Assembly: GCF_029269835.1 (NCBI RefSeq)
Contig: NZ_JARJBB010000010.1
Coordinates: 62,001-126,000 of the forward strand
Direction of reading: 5' to 3'
DNA: 64,000 bases
From: Streptomyces tropicalis
GTDB taxonomy: Bacteria; Actinomycetota; Actinomycetes; Streptomycetales; Streptomycetaceae
Of the stretch, positions 15,894-24,322 are shown in pieces. The translations under genes and the position numbers were made by a program. The number at the start of each line of letters is the position of its first letter. Position 1 is the stretch's first letter. The notes below the pieces were generated by a model. That model was not told where the DNA came from, ran no database searches, and saw only the letters and a program-made list of their open reading frames with translations.

Positions 15894-15982
15894 TTATCCA
15901 CAGGCCATGTGGACGAGCGCCCGGATGCTGTGGGTAACTCGCGGAAACCTGTGCACGACACGGTGGACAGCGCTGTGAACAA
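15894..15982. promoter_or_regulatory. DnaA-box-like cluster in the dnaB-MATE divergent region
   Basis: TTATCCACA lies at 15894-15902, TGTGGGTAA (reverse of TTACCCACA) at 15929-15937 and TGTGAACAA (reverse of TTGTTCACA) at 15974-15982. All are within one or two changes of the Streptomyces DnaA box TTGTCCACA. The divergent gap 15688-16170 is otherwise free of genes. DnaA control of dnaB is inference. Confidence 0.5.
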
Positions 15983-16170
15983 GCCCTCGCCCCCTGTACT
16001 CACACCACCCTGACCTGCGGCTTCACCATCCACGGGTTGTGCAGAAGAAAAACTTTCCCGGTCGGCGCAAGATCGCATCGAACGGTGCGCACACACGCAC
16101 ACCACCCCAGCACAAGTAAGGACTGCAGGCGCTTTGCATCTCTTACCTGTGGACGGTTAGATTGGCGCTC

Positions 16171-17508
16171 ATGACCCAGGCCCCCGTCCGACCCGCGCGC
16201 ACCCCGCGCCAGCACGACCGGGAGATCGTCGCGCTGGCCGTCCCGGCCTTCGGCGCGCTCGTCGCCGAGCCCCTCTTCGTCATGGCCGACAGTGCCATCG
16301 TCGGCCATCTCGGCACCGCGCAGCTCGCCGGACTCGGGGTCGCCTCGGCCCTCCTGACCACCGCCGTCAGTGTCTTCGTCTTCCTCGCCTACGCCACCAC
16401 GGCGGCCGTCGCCCGCCGGGTCGGCGCCGGCGACCTCGGGGCCGCCATCCGCCAGGGCATGGACGGCATCTGGCTGGCGCTGCTGCTCGGCGCCGCCGTC
16501 ATCGCCGTCGTCCTGCCGACCGCCCCCGCGGTGGTCTCCCTCTTCGGCGCCTCGCCCACCGCGAGTCCGTACGCGACGACGTACCTGCGGATCTCGGCGC
16601 TGGGCATCCCCGCCATGCTCACCGTCCTCGCCGCCACCGGCGTCCTGCGCGGACTGCAGAACACCAGGACCCCTCTCTACGTCGCCGTCGGCGGCTTCGT
16701 CGCCAACGCCGCTCTGAACGCGGGTCTCGTCTACGGCGCCGGACTGGGCATCGCGGGCTCCGCCTGGGGCACCGTCATCGCCCAGTGCGCGATGGCCGCC
16801 GTCTACCTCGCGGTGGTCGTCCGCGGGGCCCGCAGACACGGAGCCTCGCTGCGCCCGGACGCCGCCGGCATCCGGGCCTCCGCCCAGGCAGGCGTGCCGT
16901 TGCTCGTCCGCACGCTCTCGCTCCGGGCGATCCTGATGATCGCCACGGCGGTGGCGGCCCGCCTCGGTGACGCCGACGTCGCCGCCCACCAGATCATCCT
17001 GTCGCTGTGGAGTCTGCTCGCCTTCGCGCTCGACGCGATCGCGATCGCCGGGCAGTCCATCATCGGCCGCCACCTGGGCGCCGACGACCCGGAGGGCGCC
17101 CGGCACGTCTGCCGCCGCATGATCCAGTGGGGCATCGCGGTCGGCGCCGCGCTGGGGCTGTTGGTGATCGTGGCCCGGCCGGTCTTCCTCCCCCTGTTCA
17201 CCGACGACCCCACGGTGACGGGCGCGGCCCTGCCCGCCCTGCTCATGGTGGCGCTCTCCCAGCCGGTCTGCGGCATCGTCTTCGTCCTCGACGGCGTCCT
17301 GATGGGCGCGGGGGACGGGCCGTACCTGGCCTGGGCGATGCTGGTCACCCTGGCGGTCTTCCTCCCCGCGGCGCTGCTGGTGCCGGTACTCGGGGGAGGT
17401 CTCACCGCGGTATGGGGGGCGATGACGCTGATGATGACCGTGCGCATGCTGACGCTCGGGACGCGGTCCCGCTCGGGCCGCTGGCTGGTCACCGGCGCCA
17501 CCCGCTGA
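16171..17508 (+). CDS. MATE family multidrug/cation efflux transporter
   Basis: 445 aa from the ATG at 16171; a TTG nine bases upstream is also in frame. The two-fold repeated MATE fold is evident from about twelve hydrophobic segments and conserved stretches such as VPAFGALVAEPLFVMADSAIVGHLGTAQLAGLG. It exports cationic compounds by Na+ or H+ antiport at the cytoplasmic membrane; its substrate cannot be told. No clear ribosome site precedes the start, so leaderless or weakly initiated translation is possible. Divergent from dnaB and convergent with rplI. Confidence 0.93.
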   Translation: MTQAPVRPARTPRQHDREIVALAVPAFGALVAEPLFVMADSAIVGHLGTAQLAGLGVASALLTTAVSVFVFLAYATTAAVARRVGAGDLGAAIRQGMDGIWLALLLGAAVIAVVLPTAPAVVSLFGASPTASPYATTYLRISALGIPAMLTVLAATGVLRGLQNTRTPLYVAVGGFVANAALNAGLVYGAGLGIAGSAWGTVIAQCAMAAVYLAVVVRGARRHGASLRPDAAGIRASAQAGVPLLVRTLSLRAILMIATAVAARLGDADVAAHQIILSLWSLLAFALDAIAIAGQSIIGRHLGADDPEGARHVCRRMIQWGIAVGAALGLLVIVARPVFLPLFTDDPTVTGAALPALLMVALSQPVCGIVFVLDGVLMGAGDGPYLAWAMLVTLAVFLPAALLVPVLGGGLTAVWGAMTLMMTVRMLTLGTRSRSGRWLVTGATR

Positions 17509-17536
17509 GGACGGACCGCCCCGGCGACTGCACCGC

Positions 17537-17550
17537 GTTTCACGTGAAAC
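17537..17550. other. parS: parS centromere site (GTTTCACGTGAAAC)
   Basis: Exact 14-bp palindromic ParB site in the convergent MATE-rplI gap. Confidence 0.95.
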
Positions 17551-17610
17551 AGGCTCCCCGCTCACCCTGCACCGCACCGGGCCGGAGCGGGCCACAGGCT
17601 CCGGGCTCCC

Positions 17611-17624
17611 GTTTCACGTGAAAC
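17611..17624. other. parS: parS centromere site
   Basis: Second exact site, 74 bp (centre to centre) from the first in the same convergent gap. Confidence 0.95.
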
Positions 17625-17680
17625 GCCGCGCCTCCGACCGCGCAGCCGTGCCGCCCGCACAGAAGAGCCGGCCACATGCA

Positions 17681-17712
17681 GAAGGGCCGCACCCCGAGGG
17701 GTACGGCCCTTC
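17681..17712. terminator. bidirectional hairpin between MATE gene and rplI
   Basis: GAAGGGCCG and CGGCCCTTC arms enclose a second ACCCC/GGGGT stem, giving a long stem in the convergent gap next to the rplI stop. Confidence 0.75.
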
Positions 17713-17740
17713 CTCAGGCCATGCAGGCCGAGTGCGGCGA

Positions 17741-18187
17741 TCAGGCCGCGACGACCTCGATGGCGACCTTGGCGGCCACCTCGGGGTGCAGACGCACGGA
17801 CGTCTCGTGGGCGCCCAGGGTCTTGATCGGCGAGACGAGCTCGATGCGGCGCTTGTCGACCTCGGGACCGCCGGCGGCCTTGATCGCCGAAGCGACGTCG
17901 GCCGGCGTGACGGAACCGAAGAGACGACCGGCGTCGCCGGAGCGGACGGCCAGACGGACCTTCACGCCCTCGAGCTGGGCCTTGACAGCGTTGGCCTGCT
18001 CGATGGTCTGGATCTCGTGGATCTTGCGAGCACGACGGATCTGCTCGACGTCCTTCGCGCCACCCTTGGTCCAACGGATCGCGAAGTTCCGCGGGATCAG
18101 GAAGTTGCGCGCGTAACCGTCCTTGACGTCGACGACGTCGCCCGCGGCGCCGAGGCCGGAGACCTCGTGGGTGAGGATGATCTTCAT
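17741..18187 (-). CDS. rplI: 50S ribosomal protein bL9
   Basis: 148 aa, full length. The N-terminal bL9 signature is clear (MKIILTHEVSGLGAAGDVVDVKDGY, ARNFLIPRNFA), followed by the long central helix and C-terminal rRNA-binding domain. It binds 23S rRNA near the L1 stalk. Last gene of the minus-strand rpsF-ssb-rpsR-rplI cluster. Confidence 0.98.
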   Translation of the reverse strand: MKIILTHEVSGLGAAGDVVDVKDGYARNFLIPRNFAIRWTKGGAKDVEQIRRARKIHEIQTIEQANAVKAQLEGVKVRLAVRSGDAGRLFGSVTPADVASAIKAAGGPEVDKRRIELVSPIKTLGAHETSVRLHPEVAAKVAIEVVAA

Positions 18188-18205
18188 GATTCGGTCACCC
18201 TCTCC

Positions 18206-18442
18206 TTAGCGCGCGGTGGACGTGTAGGGCAGCAGCGCCATCTCACGGCTGTTCTTGACGGCCGTGGCGACGTCACGCTGGTGCTGCGTGCAGTTGCCGG
18301 TCACGCGGCGGGCACGGATCTTGCCGCGGTCGGAGATGAACTTCCGCAGCATGTTCGTGTCCTTGTAGTCCACGTACGTGACCTTGTCCTTGCAGAAAGC
18401 GCAGACCTTCTTCTTCGGCTTGCGCACAGGCGGCTTCGCCAT
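18206..18442 (-). CDS. rpsR: 30S ribosomal protein bS18
   Basis: 78 aa. It keeps cysteines (CAFC, and NCTQHQR), so it is the zinc-binding (C+) form; Streptomyces often has a second, cysteine-free paralogue elsewhere. It partners bS6 on the 30S platform, consistent with rpsF two genes upstream. 18 bp separate it from rplI. Confidence 0.97.
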   Translation of the reverse strand: MAKPPVRKPKKKVCAFCKDKVTYVDYKDTNMLRKFISDRGKIRARRVTGNCTQHQRDVATAVKNSREMALLPYTSTAR

Positions 18443-18523
18443 GGTGTTTCTCCTGTGTGATCAAGAAGTGTGGGTACGGCCCACCCCTGACCCGGACCGG
18501 TCGGCGAGGACCGGTCGGAAGGC

Positions 18524-19117
18524 CTAGAAGGGGGGCTCGTCCGAGTAGCCGCCACCGCCGCCGGAGCCACCGCCCCAGCCGCCGCCACCGCCGCCGCCCT
18601 GGTTGCCACCGGCGGGAGCGCCGGTCGCCCAGGGGTCGTCGGAGGGCGTGCCGCCCTGGCCGCCGCCCTGACCGCCGCCACCGGGGCCACCGCCCCAGCC
18701 GCCGCCGCCCTGGCCGCCACCGCCGCCGTAGCCACCGCCCTGGCCACCGCGGCCCGCGGTCTTGGTGACCTTGGCCGTGGCACTGCGCAGGCTGGCGCCG
18801 ACTTCCTCGACGTCCAGCTCGTAGACCGTGCGCTTGACACCCTCACGATCCTCGTAGGACCGCTGCTTCAGCCGGCCCTGCACGATGACGCGCATGCCTC
18901 GCTGGAGCGACTCGGCGACGTTCTCCGCCGCCTGACGCCAGACCGAGCAGGTCAGGAACAGGCTCTCGCCGTCCTTCCACTCGTTCGTCTGACGGTCGAA
19001 GGTGCGGGGCGTGGACGCGACGCGGAACTTCGCGACCGCCGCACCGGAGGGGGTGAAGCGCAGCTCGGGATCGTCGACAAGATTGCCGACGACCGTGATG
19101 ACGGTCTCGCCTGCCAT
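18524..19117 (-). CDS. ssb: single-stranded DNA-binding protein
   Basis: 197 aa. The N-terminal OB fold starts MAGETVITVVGNLVDDPELRFTPSG. The extended Gly-rich disordered linker (about residues 120-190, repeated GGGGW/GGQGG) ends in the acidic tip DEPPF, the protein-interaction tail that recruits replication and repair partners. It acts as a tetramer on ssDNA. Placement between rpsF and rpsR is the classic order. Confidence 0.98.
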   Translation of the reverse strand: MAGETVITVVGNLVDDPELRFTPSGAAVAKFRVASTPRTFDRQTNEWKDGESLFLTCSVWRQAAENVAESLQRGMRVIVQGRLKQRSYEDREGVKRTVYELDVEEVGASLRSATAKVTKTAGRGGQGGGYGGGGGQGGGGWGGGPGGGGQGGGQGGTPSDDPWATGAPAGGNQGGGGGGGWGGGSGGGGGYSDEPPF

Positions 19118-19194
19118 GGGGAACCTCTCGGCGGGTGTGCTGCTGGCTGCTTGGTGCTGCTACTCGAATCCCGAGATCAGCTGAGCGTCGAGGC

Positions 19195-19485
19195 TCAGTG
19201 GGTCTCGGGACGGAGGACCTTGGTCCGGAGGACCGACTCGTTCAGGTTCATCTGGCGGTCGAGCTCCTTGACGACCGCAGGCTCGGCCTGCAGGTCGATG
19301 ACCGAGTAGATGCCCTCGGGCTTCTTCTTGATCTCGTACGCGAGACGACGACGGCCCCAGGTGTCGACCTTCTCGACCTTTCCGCCGCCGTCACGGACGA
19401 CAGAGAGGAAGTTCTCGATCAGCGGGGAGACAGAGCGCTCCTCGAGATCGGGGTCGAGGATGACCATCACCTCGTAGTGACGCAT
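19195..19485 (-). CDS. rpsF: 30S ribosomal protein bS6
   Basis: 96 aa. The start at 19485 has a near-ideal AAAGGAGGTGGG ribosome site. The fold signature MRHYEVMVILDPDLEER ... YSVIDLQAEPAVVKELDR is typical. Longer in-frame extensions upstream are non-coding. First gene of the rpsF-ssb-rpsR-rplI operon, with its promoter in the 275-bp gap to the divergent small membrane protein gene. Confidence 0.97.
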   Translation of the reverse strand: MRHYEVMVILDPDLEERSVSPLIENFLSVVRDGGGKVEKVDTWGRRRLAYEIKKKPEGIYSVIDLQAEPAVVKELDRQMNLNESVLRTKVLRPETH

Positions 19486-19760
19486 GTGGAACCCACCTCC
19501 TTTGGACTCAGCGGCCACGGTCGTTCCGTGGCAGGAGGGTTGTGATGCGTGCGCAACGGTATCGGCAGCCACTGACAACCGGAGGTCGTCCGGCGGAATC
19601 GCCAGGTTCGCCGTGATTGTGCATGGACAGACACCGATGCAGACGGTCCAGACTACCTGCACCCCCGCTTCCGGTTGAAATCGGGCCCCGGGACCCGTCA
19701 ACCTGGACACATCGGGTGTGTACGGCGCTACGGTGCGCCGCCCTTCGCAGGAGGTGCCCC

Positions 19761-20066
19761 ATGGCACAAGCAGTGCGACCCACCACCACGACCGGCAACG
19801 GCCTCTTCGCCACCGACGGCAGGTCCCATCCGCTCCAGGACACGCTGCTGGTCGTGACCCTGGTTCTGGGCCTGACGGCCGTCGTGGCGGCCTGGTTCCC
19901 CAGCCTGCATATGCTGAGCTCCTGGTGCGGCCTGGCGGGCATCCTCACCGGCGCCTACGGCCAGTGGGTCTCGGAGACCACGCGGCAGCGCTTCGGGCTG
20001 ATCGTCGGCCTCGGCGCGTCGGCCGTCGGCTTCGGGCTGGGGCTGGCCTGGGGCGGACTCGTCTGA
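19761..20066 (+). CDS. small integral membrane protein
   Basis: 101 aa with three hydrophobic segments (TLLVVTLVLGLTAVVAAWF, LSSWCGLAGILTGAYG, LIVGLGASAVGFGLGLAW). An AGGAGGTG ribosome site precedes the ATG. No catalytic motif is seen; it resembles a conserved actinobacterial membrane protein of unknown role near the rpsF cluster. Divergent from rpsF. Confidence 0.8.
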   Translation: MAQAVRPTTTTGNGLFATDGRSHPLQDTLLVVTLVLGLTAVVAAWFPSLHMLSSWCGLAGILTGAYGQWVSETTRQRFGLIVGLGASAVGFGLGLAWGGLV

Positions 20067-20298
20067 CCCCGCGCAGCAGCCGCACCACCCCTCACGGACA
20101 CCGCCCGCGCGGTTCGCGGGACCGCCCGCCGGCCGCCGGGACGGTGTCCGCGCCCGTGCACGGAACACCCCGGCGGCCCACAGGCCGGGGCGTGGGTACC
20201 GCACGGTCATTCGGGCCGCTCCCCGGGCGCAGTAGGCTTCGGCGCGAGAGCCGGACCCCTGAACCCATGGGGACACCCCAGCCCGAGGAGCGCCCCGC

Positions 20299-21420
20299 AT
20301 GAGCCTGACCCTGAGGACCATCAGTCGCGAGCAGCATCTGGCCCACATCCAGAGCCTGCCGGCGGCGAGTCACATGCAGGTCCCGGCCTGGGCGGACGTG
20401 AAGGCGGAGTGGCGCTCGGAGCACCTGGGCTGGTTCGACGACCGCACCGGCGACATCGTCGGTTCCGGGCTGGTCCTCTACCGTCAGCTCCCCAAGATCA
20501 AGCGGTATCTCGCGTACCTGCCCGAGGGCCCGGTCATCAACTGGTTCGCCCCGAACCTCGACGACTGGATCCAGCCGATGCTGGCGCACCTCAAGCAGCA
20601 GGGCGCCTTCTCGGTGAAGATGGGCCCGCCGGTGATCATCCGGCGCTGGAACGCGGAGTCCATCAAGAAGGGCATCCAGGACCCGGACGTCAAGCGCCTG
20701 CGCGACCTGGAGGCCGACTTCATCGAGCCCCGCGCGTTCGAGGTGGCCGACAAGCTCCGCCGCATGGGCTGGCAGCAGGGCGAGGACGGCGGCGCCGGCT
20801 TCGGGGACGTCCAGCCCCGTTACGTCTTCCAGGTCCCGCTGGCCAACCGCTCCCTGGAAGAGGTCCACAAGAACTTCAACCAGCTGTGGCGCCGCAACAT
20901 CAAGAAGGCCGAGAAGGCCGGCGTCGAGGTGGTCCAGGGCGGCTACCAGGACCTCGAGGAATGGCAGCGGCTGTACGAGATCACGGCCGTGCGCGACCAC
21001 TTCCGGCCGCGCCCCCTGTCGTACTTCCAGCGCATGTGGACGGCCCTCAACACCGAGGACCCCAACCGCATGCGCCTGTACTTCGCGCGGCACAACGGCG
21101 TGAACCTGGCCGCCGCGACCATGCTGATCGTCGGCGGGCACGTCTGGTACTCCTACGGCGCCTCCGACAACATCGGCCGTGAGGTCCGCCCCTCCAACGC
21201 CATGCAGTGGCGGATGCTGCGCGACGCCTACGCGCTCGGCGCCACCGTCTACGACCTGCGCGGCATCTCCGACTCGCTGGACGAGACCGACCACCTCTTC
21301 GGCCTGATCCAGTTCAAGGTGGGCACCGGCGGGCAGGCGGCCGAGTACCTCGGCGAGTGGGACTTCCCGCTCAACAAGCTGCTCCACAAGGCGCTCGACA
21401 TCTACATGTCGCGCCGCTGA
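20299..21420 (+). CDS. femX: FemX-like peptidoglycan aminoacyltransferase
   Basis: 373 aa FemABX family. It shows a two-lobed GNAT-like fold, with PAWADVKAEWRSEHLGW near the N-terminus, LWRRNIKKAEKAGVEV in the middle, and the C-terminal YDLRGISDSLDETDHLFGLIQFKVGTGGQAAEYLGEWDFP signature. FemX-type enzymes transfer an amino acid from charged tRNA (glycine in Streptomyces) onto the stem-peptide Lys/DAP of the lipid-linked precursor; the S. coelicolor orthologue at this locus is reported essential. No coiled-coil tRNA-synthetase-like arm is evident. The racemase-like gene follows in the same direction. Confidence 0.9.
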   Translation: MSLTLRTISREQHLAHIQSLPAASHMQVPAWADVKAEWRSEHLGWFDDRTGDIVGSGLVLYRQLPKIKRYLAYLPEGPVINWFAPNLDDWIQPMLAHLKQQGAFSVKMGPPVIIRRWNAESIKKGIQDPDVKRLRDLEADFIEPRAFEVADKLRRMGWQQGEDGGAGFGDVQPRYVFQVPLANRSLEEVHKNFNQLWRRNIKKAEKAGVEVVQGGYQDLEEWQRLYEITAVRDHFRPRPLSYFQRMWTALNTEDPNRMRLYFARHNGVNLAAATMLIVGGHVWYSYGASDNIGREVRPSNAMQWRMLRDAYALGATVYDLRGISDSLDETDHLFGLIQFKVGTGGQAAEYLGEWDFPLNKLLHKALDIYMSRR

Positions 21421-21505
21421 CCCCACCGGCCCCGGCGTGCGGCACCGCCGCCGCCCCTCCCGACTCCGACACACCGCAGCCACCCGAAAGGTTCCAGGTC
21501 CGGCC

Positions 21506-22537
21506 ATGGCGCTCACGCTCTACGTCGACACCGCGCGCTGGCGGGCGCACCACAGGCACGTGCAGGAGCAGTTCCCGGGCCTCGTCCCGGTCTGCAAGGG
21601 CAACGGCTACGGCTTCGGGCACGAACGGCTGGCGGAGGAGGCCACGAGACTGGGCTCGGACGTCCTCGCCGTCGGCACGACGTACGAGGCCGCCCGGATC
21701 AAGGACTGGTTCGGCGGCGACCTGCTGGTGCTCACGCCCTACCGGCGCGGCGAGGAGCCGGTCCCCCTGCCCGACCGGGTGATCCGCTCCGTCTCCTCCA
21801 TCGACGGGGTCTACGGCCTCGTCGGGGCCCGTGTCGTCATCGAGGTGATGTCCTCGATGAAGCGGCACGGCATCAGCGACCAGGACCTGCCGCAGCTGCA
21901 CGCCGCCATCGAGAACGTCCGCCTGGAGGGCTTCGCCCTGCACCTGCCGCTGGACCGCACCGACGGCTCGGACGCCGTCGAGGAGGTCATCGGCTGGATG
22001 GACCGGCTGCGCGCCGCCCGGCTGCCGCTGCACACGATGTTCGTCAGCCACCTCAAGGCCGACGAACTGGCGCGGCTGCAGAAGCAGTTCCCGCAGACCC
22101 GGTTCCGCGCCCGGATCGGCACACGGCTGTGGCTGGGCGACCACGACGCCACCGAGTACCGCGGCGCGGTGCTCGACGTGACGCGGGTGGCGAAGGGCGA
22201 CCGCTTCGGCTACCGGCAGCAGCGGGCGGCCTCGGACGGCTTCCTGGTGGTCGTGGCGGGCGGTACGTCGCACGGCGTGGGCCTGGAGGCCCCCAAGGCG
22301 CTGCACGGCGTCATGCCGCGCGCCAAGGGCGTCGCCCGGGCGGGGCTCGCCACCGTCAACCGGAACCTTTCTCCGTTCGTCTGGGGCGGCAAGCAGCGCT
22401 GGTTCGCTGAGCCGCCGCACATGCAGGTGTCGATCCTGTTCGTGCCGTCGGACGCCCCCGAGCCGAAGGTGGGCGACGAGCTGGTGGCCCATCTGCGCCA
22501 CACCACGACGCAGTTCGACCGGCTGATGGACCGCTGA
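21506..22537 (+). CDS. alanine racemase-like PLP-dependent protein
   Basis: 343 aa with a fold-III PLP barrel signature. VCKGNGYGFG (Lys near residue 33) matches the PLP-lysine motif of alanine racemases, and a C-terminal beta domain carries LGDHDATEYRGAVLDVTRVAKGDRFGYRQQ. It is shorter and more divergent than the main Alr, so it may be a specialised racemase or an inactive PLP carrier. Position after femX suggests a cell-wall amino acid role. Substrate not determinable. Confidence 0.75.
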   Translation: MALTLYVDTARWRAHHRHVQEQFPGLVPVCKGNGYGFGHERLAEEATRLGSDVLAVGTTYEAARIKDWFGGDLLVLTPYRRGEEPVPLPDRVIRSVSSIDGVYGLVGARVVIEVMSSMKRHGISDQDLPQLHAAIENVRLEGFALHLPLDRTDGSDAVEEVIGWMDRLRAARLPLHTMFVSHLKADELARLQKQFPQTRFRARIGTRLWLGDHDATEYRGAVLDVTRVAKGDRFGYRQQRAASDGFLVVVAGGTSHGVGLEAPKALHGVMPRAKGVARAGLATVNRNLSPFVWGGKQRWFAEPPHMQVSILFVPSDAPEPKVGDELVAHLRHTTTQFDRLMDR

Positions 22538-22558
22538 GGCGCGTACGGCGGGACGGCG

Positions 22559-22593
22559 AAGGCCGTGCACCCGGAGTCCGGGTGCACGGCCTT
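22559..22593. terminator. strong hairpin between the racemase-like gene and the glycosyltransferase
   Basis: AAGGCCGTGCACCCGGA pairs with TCCGGGTGCACGGCCTT around a one-base loop core, followed by T residues. It serves the convergent genes on both sides. Confidence 0.85.
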
Positions 22594-22667
22594 TCGCATG
22601 CGGTCCTCCGCCCGCCCCGAGGGGCCGGCGCTGCGGCGGGCCCGTCCGGCCCGCACCGGCCGTTCGC

Positions 22668-24176
22668 TCAGAGCGAACCGTCCCCCGGGGCGGCCGCGGC
22701 CCGCCGGCCCCACTCCACCCGGGGCCCGTCGAAGTGCAGCGCGTGCCGCCGCGGACGGGCCGCCGTGCCGAACACGAAGACGTCCTCCGCGCCGTCGAGC
22801 ACACCGCCCGAGGGGTCGTCGTCGCCTGCCAGGCGCACCACGTCCCGCTCGGGCATGAGGATGTCGCGCACCACGACGGCGCACAGGTACAGCGTCCCCA
22901 GCAGGTGCACGCCGATCGCCCAGTGGTAGCCGTCGGTCGGCAGCCCCTTGTGGGCGTCCCCGCTGGTCGTGTAGGCGAGGTACATCCAGATCCCGAGGAA
23001 GTACGCCACCTCGCAGGCCTGCCAGACCAGGAAGTCCCGCCACTTGGGCCGGGCCAGCGCGGCCAGCGGCACCAGCCACAGGACGTACTGGGGGGAGTAG
23101 ACCTTGTTGGTGAGGATGAAGGCCGCGACGATCAGGAACGCCAGCTGGGCGAAACGGGGGCGGCGCGGCGCGGTGAGCGCGAGGGCGGCGATGCCCATGC
23201 AGGCCAGCAGCATGAGCAGCGTGGCGAGCGTGTTGACGGTGCCGGTGCTGAGCGGGCGGGCGGAGTTCTGGGCAAGGACCAGCCAGAAGGAGCCGAAGTC
23301 GACCCCGCGTTCCTGGCTGAACCGGTAGAACTTCGACCAGCCCTCGAAGGCGAAGAGCATCACGGGGAGGTTCACGACCAGCCAGGCCCCGGCGGCGCCG
23401 CCGAACGCCTTGCCGAACTCCCGCCACCGGCCCGCCCGCCAGCACAGCACCAGCAGCGGGCCGAGCAGGAAGACGGGGTAGAGCTTGGCGGCCGTGGCGA
23501 GGCCGAGGAGGACGCCGAAGGCGACGGGCCGGCCGCGGGACCACATCAGCATGGCGGCGGCCGTCAGGGCGACCGCCAGCAGGTCCCAGTTGATGGTGGC
23601 GGTCAGCGCGAAGGCGGGCGCGAGGGCCACCAGCAGCCCGTCCCAGGGCCGGCGGGCGTGCGTCCGGGCGACGCTGACGGCGATGACGGCGGCGCACACC
23701 ATCAGCATCGCGGCGTTGACCATCCAGTACCACTGCTCCTGGTGCTGGATGGTGCCGGTGCCCGGTGTCAGCCAGGCGGCGACCTCCATGAACACGCCGG
23801 TCAGCACCGGGTACTCGAGGTAGTCCATGTCGCCGGGGAGCTTGTCGAAGTACGGGACGAGCCCGTCGGCGAATCCGCGCCCCTGGTAGAGGTGCGGGAT
23901 GTCGGAGTAGCACGCCTTGGTGTACTGCGAGCTGGCCCCGAAGAACCAGGCGCCGTTGTAGCAGGGCGCCTTCTGGACCAGACCGAGGGCGAAGACGCCG
24001 ATCGCGACCAGCGCGACCACCCGGAGCGGGGTCCACCAGGACGTCCCGAGCAGGGCCCGCCGCCCGACGGGTCCGCCGATCAGCTCGCTGCCGGCCGCGG
24101 CGACCGCGTCCTCCTGGGTCGGCCGCACCGGGTCGGGCTCGTGCAGGCTCGCTTGCGTCGATTCAGCACCGGTCAT
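22668..24176 (-). CDS. polytopic membrane glycosyltransferase (GT87-like)
   Basis: About 502 aa. A short cytoplasmic N-terminus precedes ten or more hydrophobic segments. Early loops contain acidic and aromatic motifs (YSDIPHLYQGRGFADGLVPYFD, MDYLEYPVLTG), the pattern of GT-C / GT87 mannosyltransferase-like enzymes that use polyprenyl-phosphate sugars. It probably glycosylates envelope lipids or polymers. An alternative start lies three codons upstream. The family placement is by pattern, the substrate unknown. Confidence 0.8.
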   Translation of the reverse strand: MTGAESTQASLHEPDPVRPTQEDAVAAAGSELIGGPVGRRALLGTSWWTPLRVVALVAIGVFALGLVQKAPCYNGAWFFGASSQYTKACYSDIPHLYQGRGFADGLVPYFDKLPGDMDYLEYPVLTGVFMEVAAWLTPGTGTIQHQEQWYWMVNAAMLMVCAAVIAVSVARTHARRPWDGLLVALAPAFALTATINWDLLAVALTAAAMLMWSRGRPVAFGVLLGLATAAKLYPVFLLGPLLVLCWRAGRWREFGKAFGGAAGAWLVVNLPVMLFAFEGWSKFYRFSQERGVDFGSFWLVLAQNSARPLSTGTVNTLATLLMLLACMGIAALALTAPRRPRFAQLAFLIVAAFILTNKVYSPQYVLWLVPLAALARPKWRDFLVWQACEVAYFLGIWMYLAYTTSGDAHKGLPTDGYHWAIGVHLLGTLYLCAVVVRDILMPERDVVRLAGDDDPSGGVLDGAEDVFVFGTAARPRRHALHFDGPRVEWGRRAAAAPGDGSL

Positions 24177-24322
24177 GCCGCACATCCTGCCGTACGCACC
24201 TGGGCGGGGCCGTGCGCACGCCCCTTTCCCCGGGCCGCGGGGCGGTTTCCCGGAGAACGCCGGAGGGGGCCGCCGGCCGGAACCGGTGACCCCCTCCGCT
24301 GCTGCGCCGACGGCGCTCCGCG

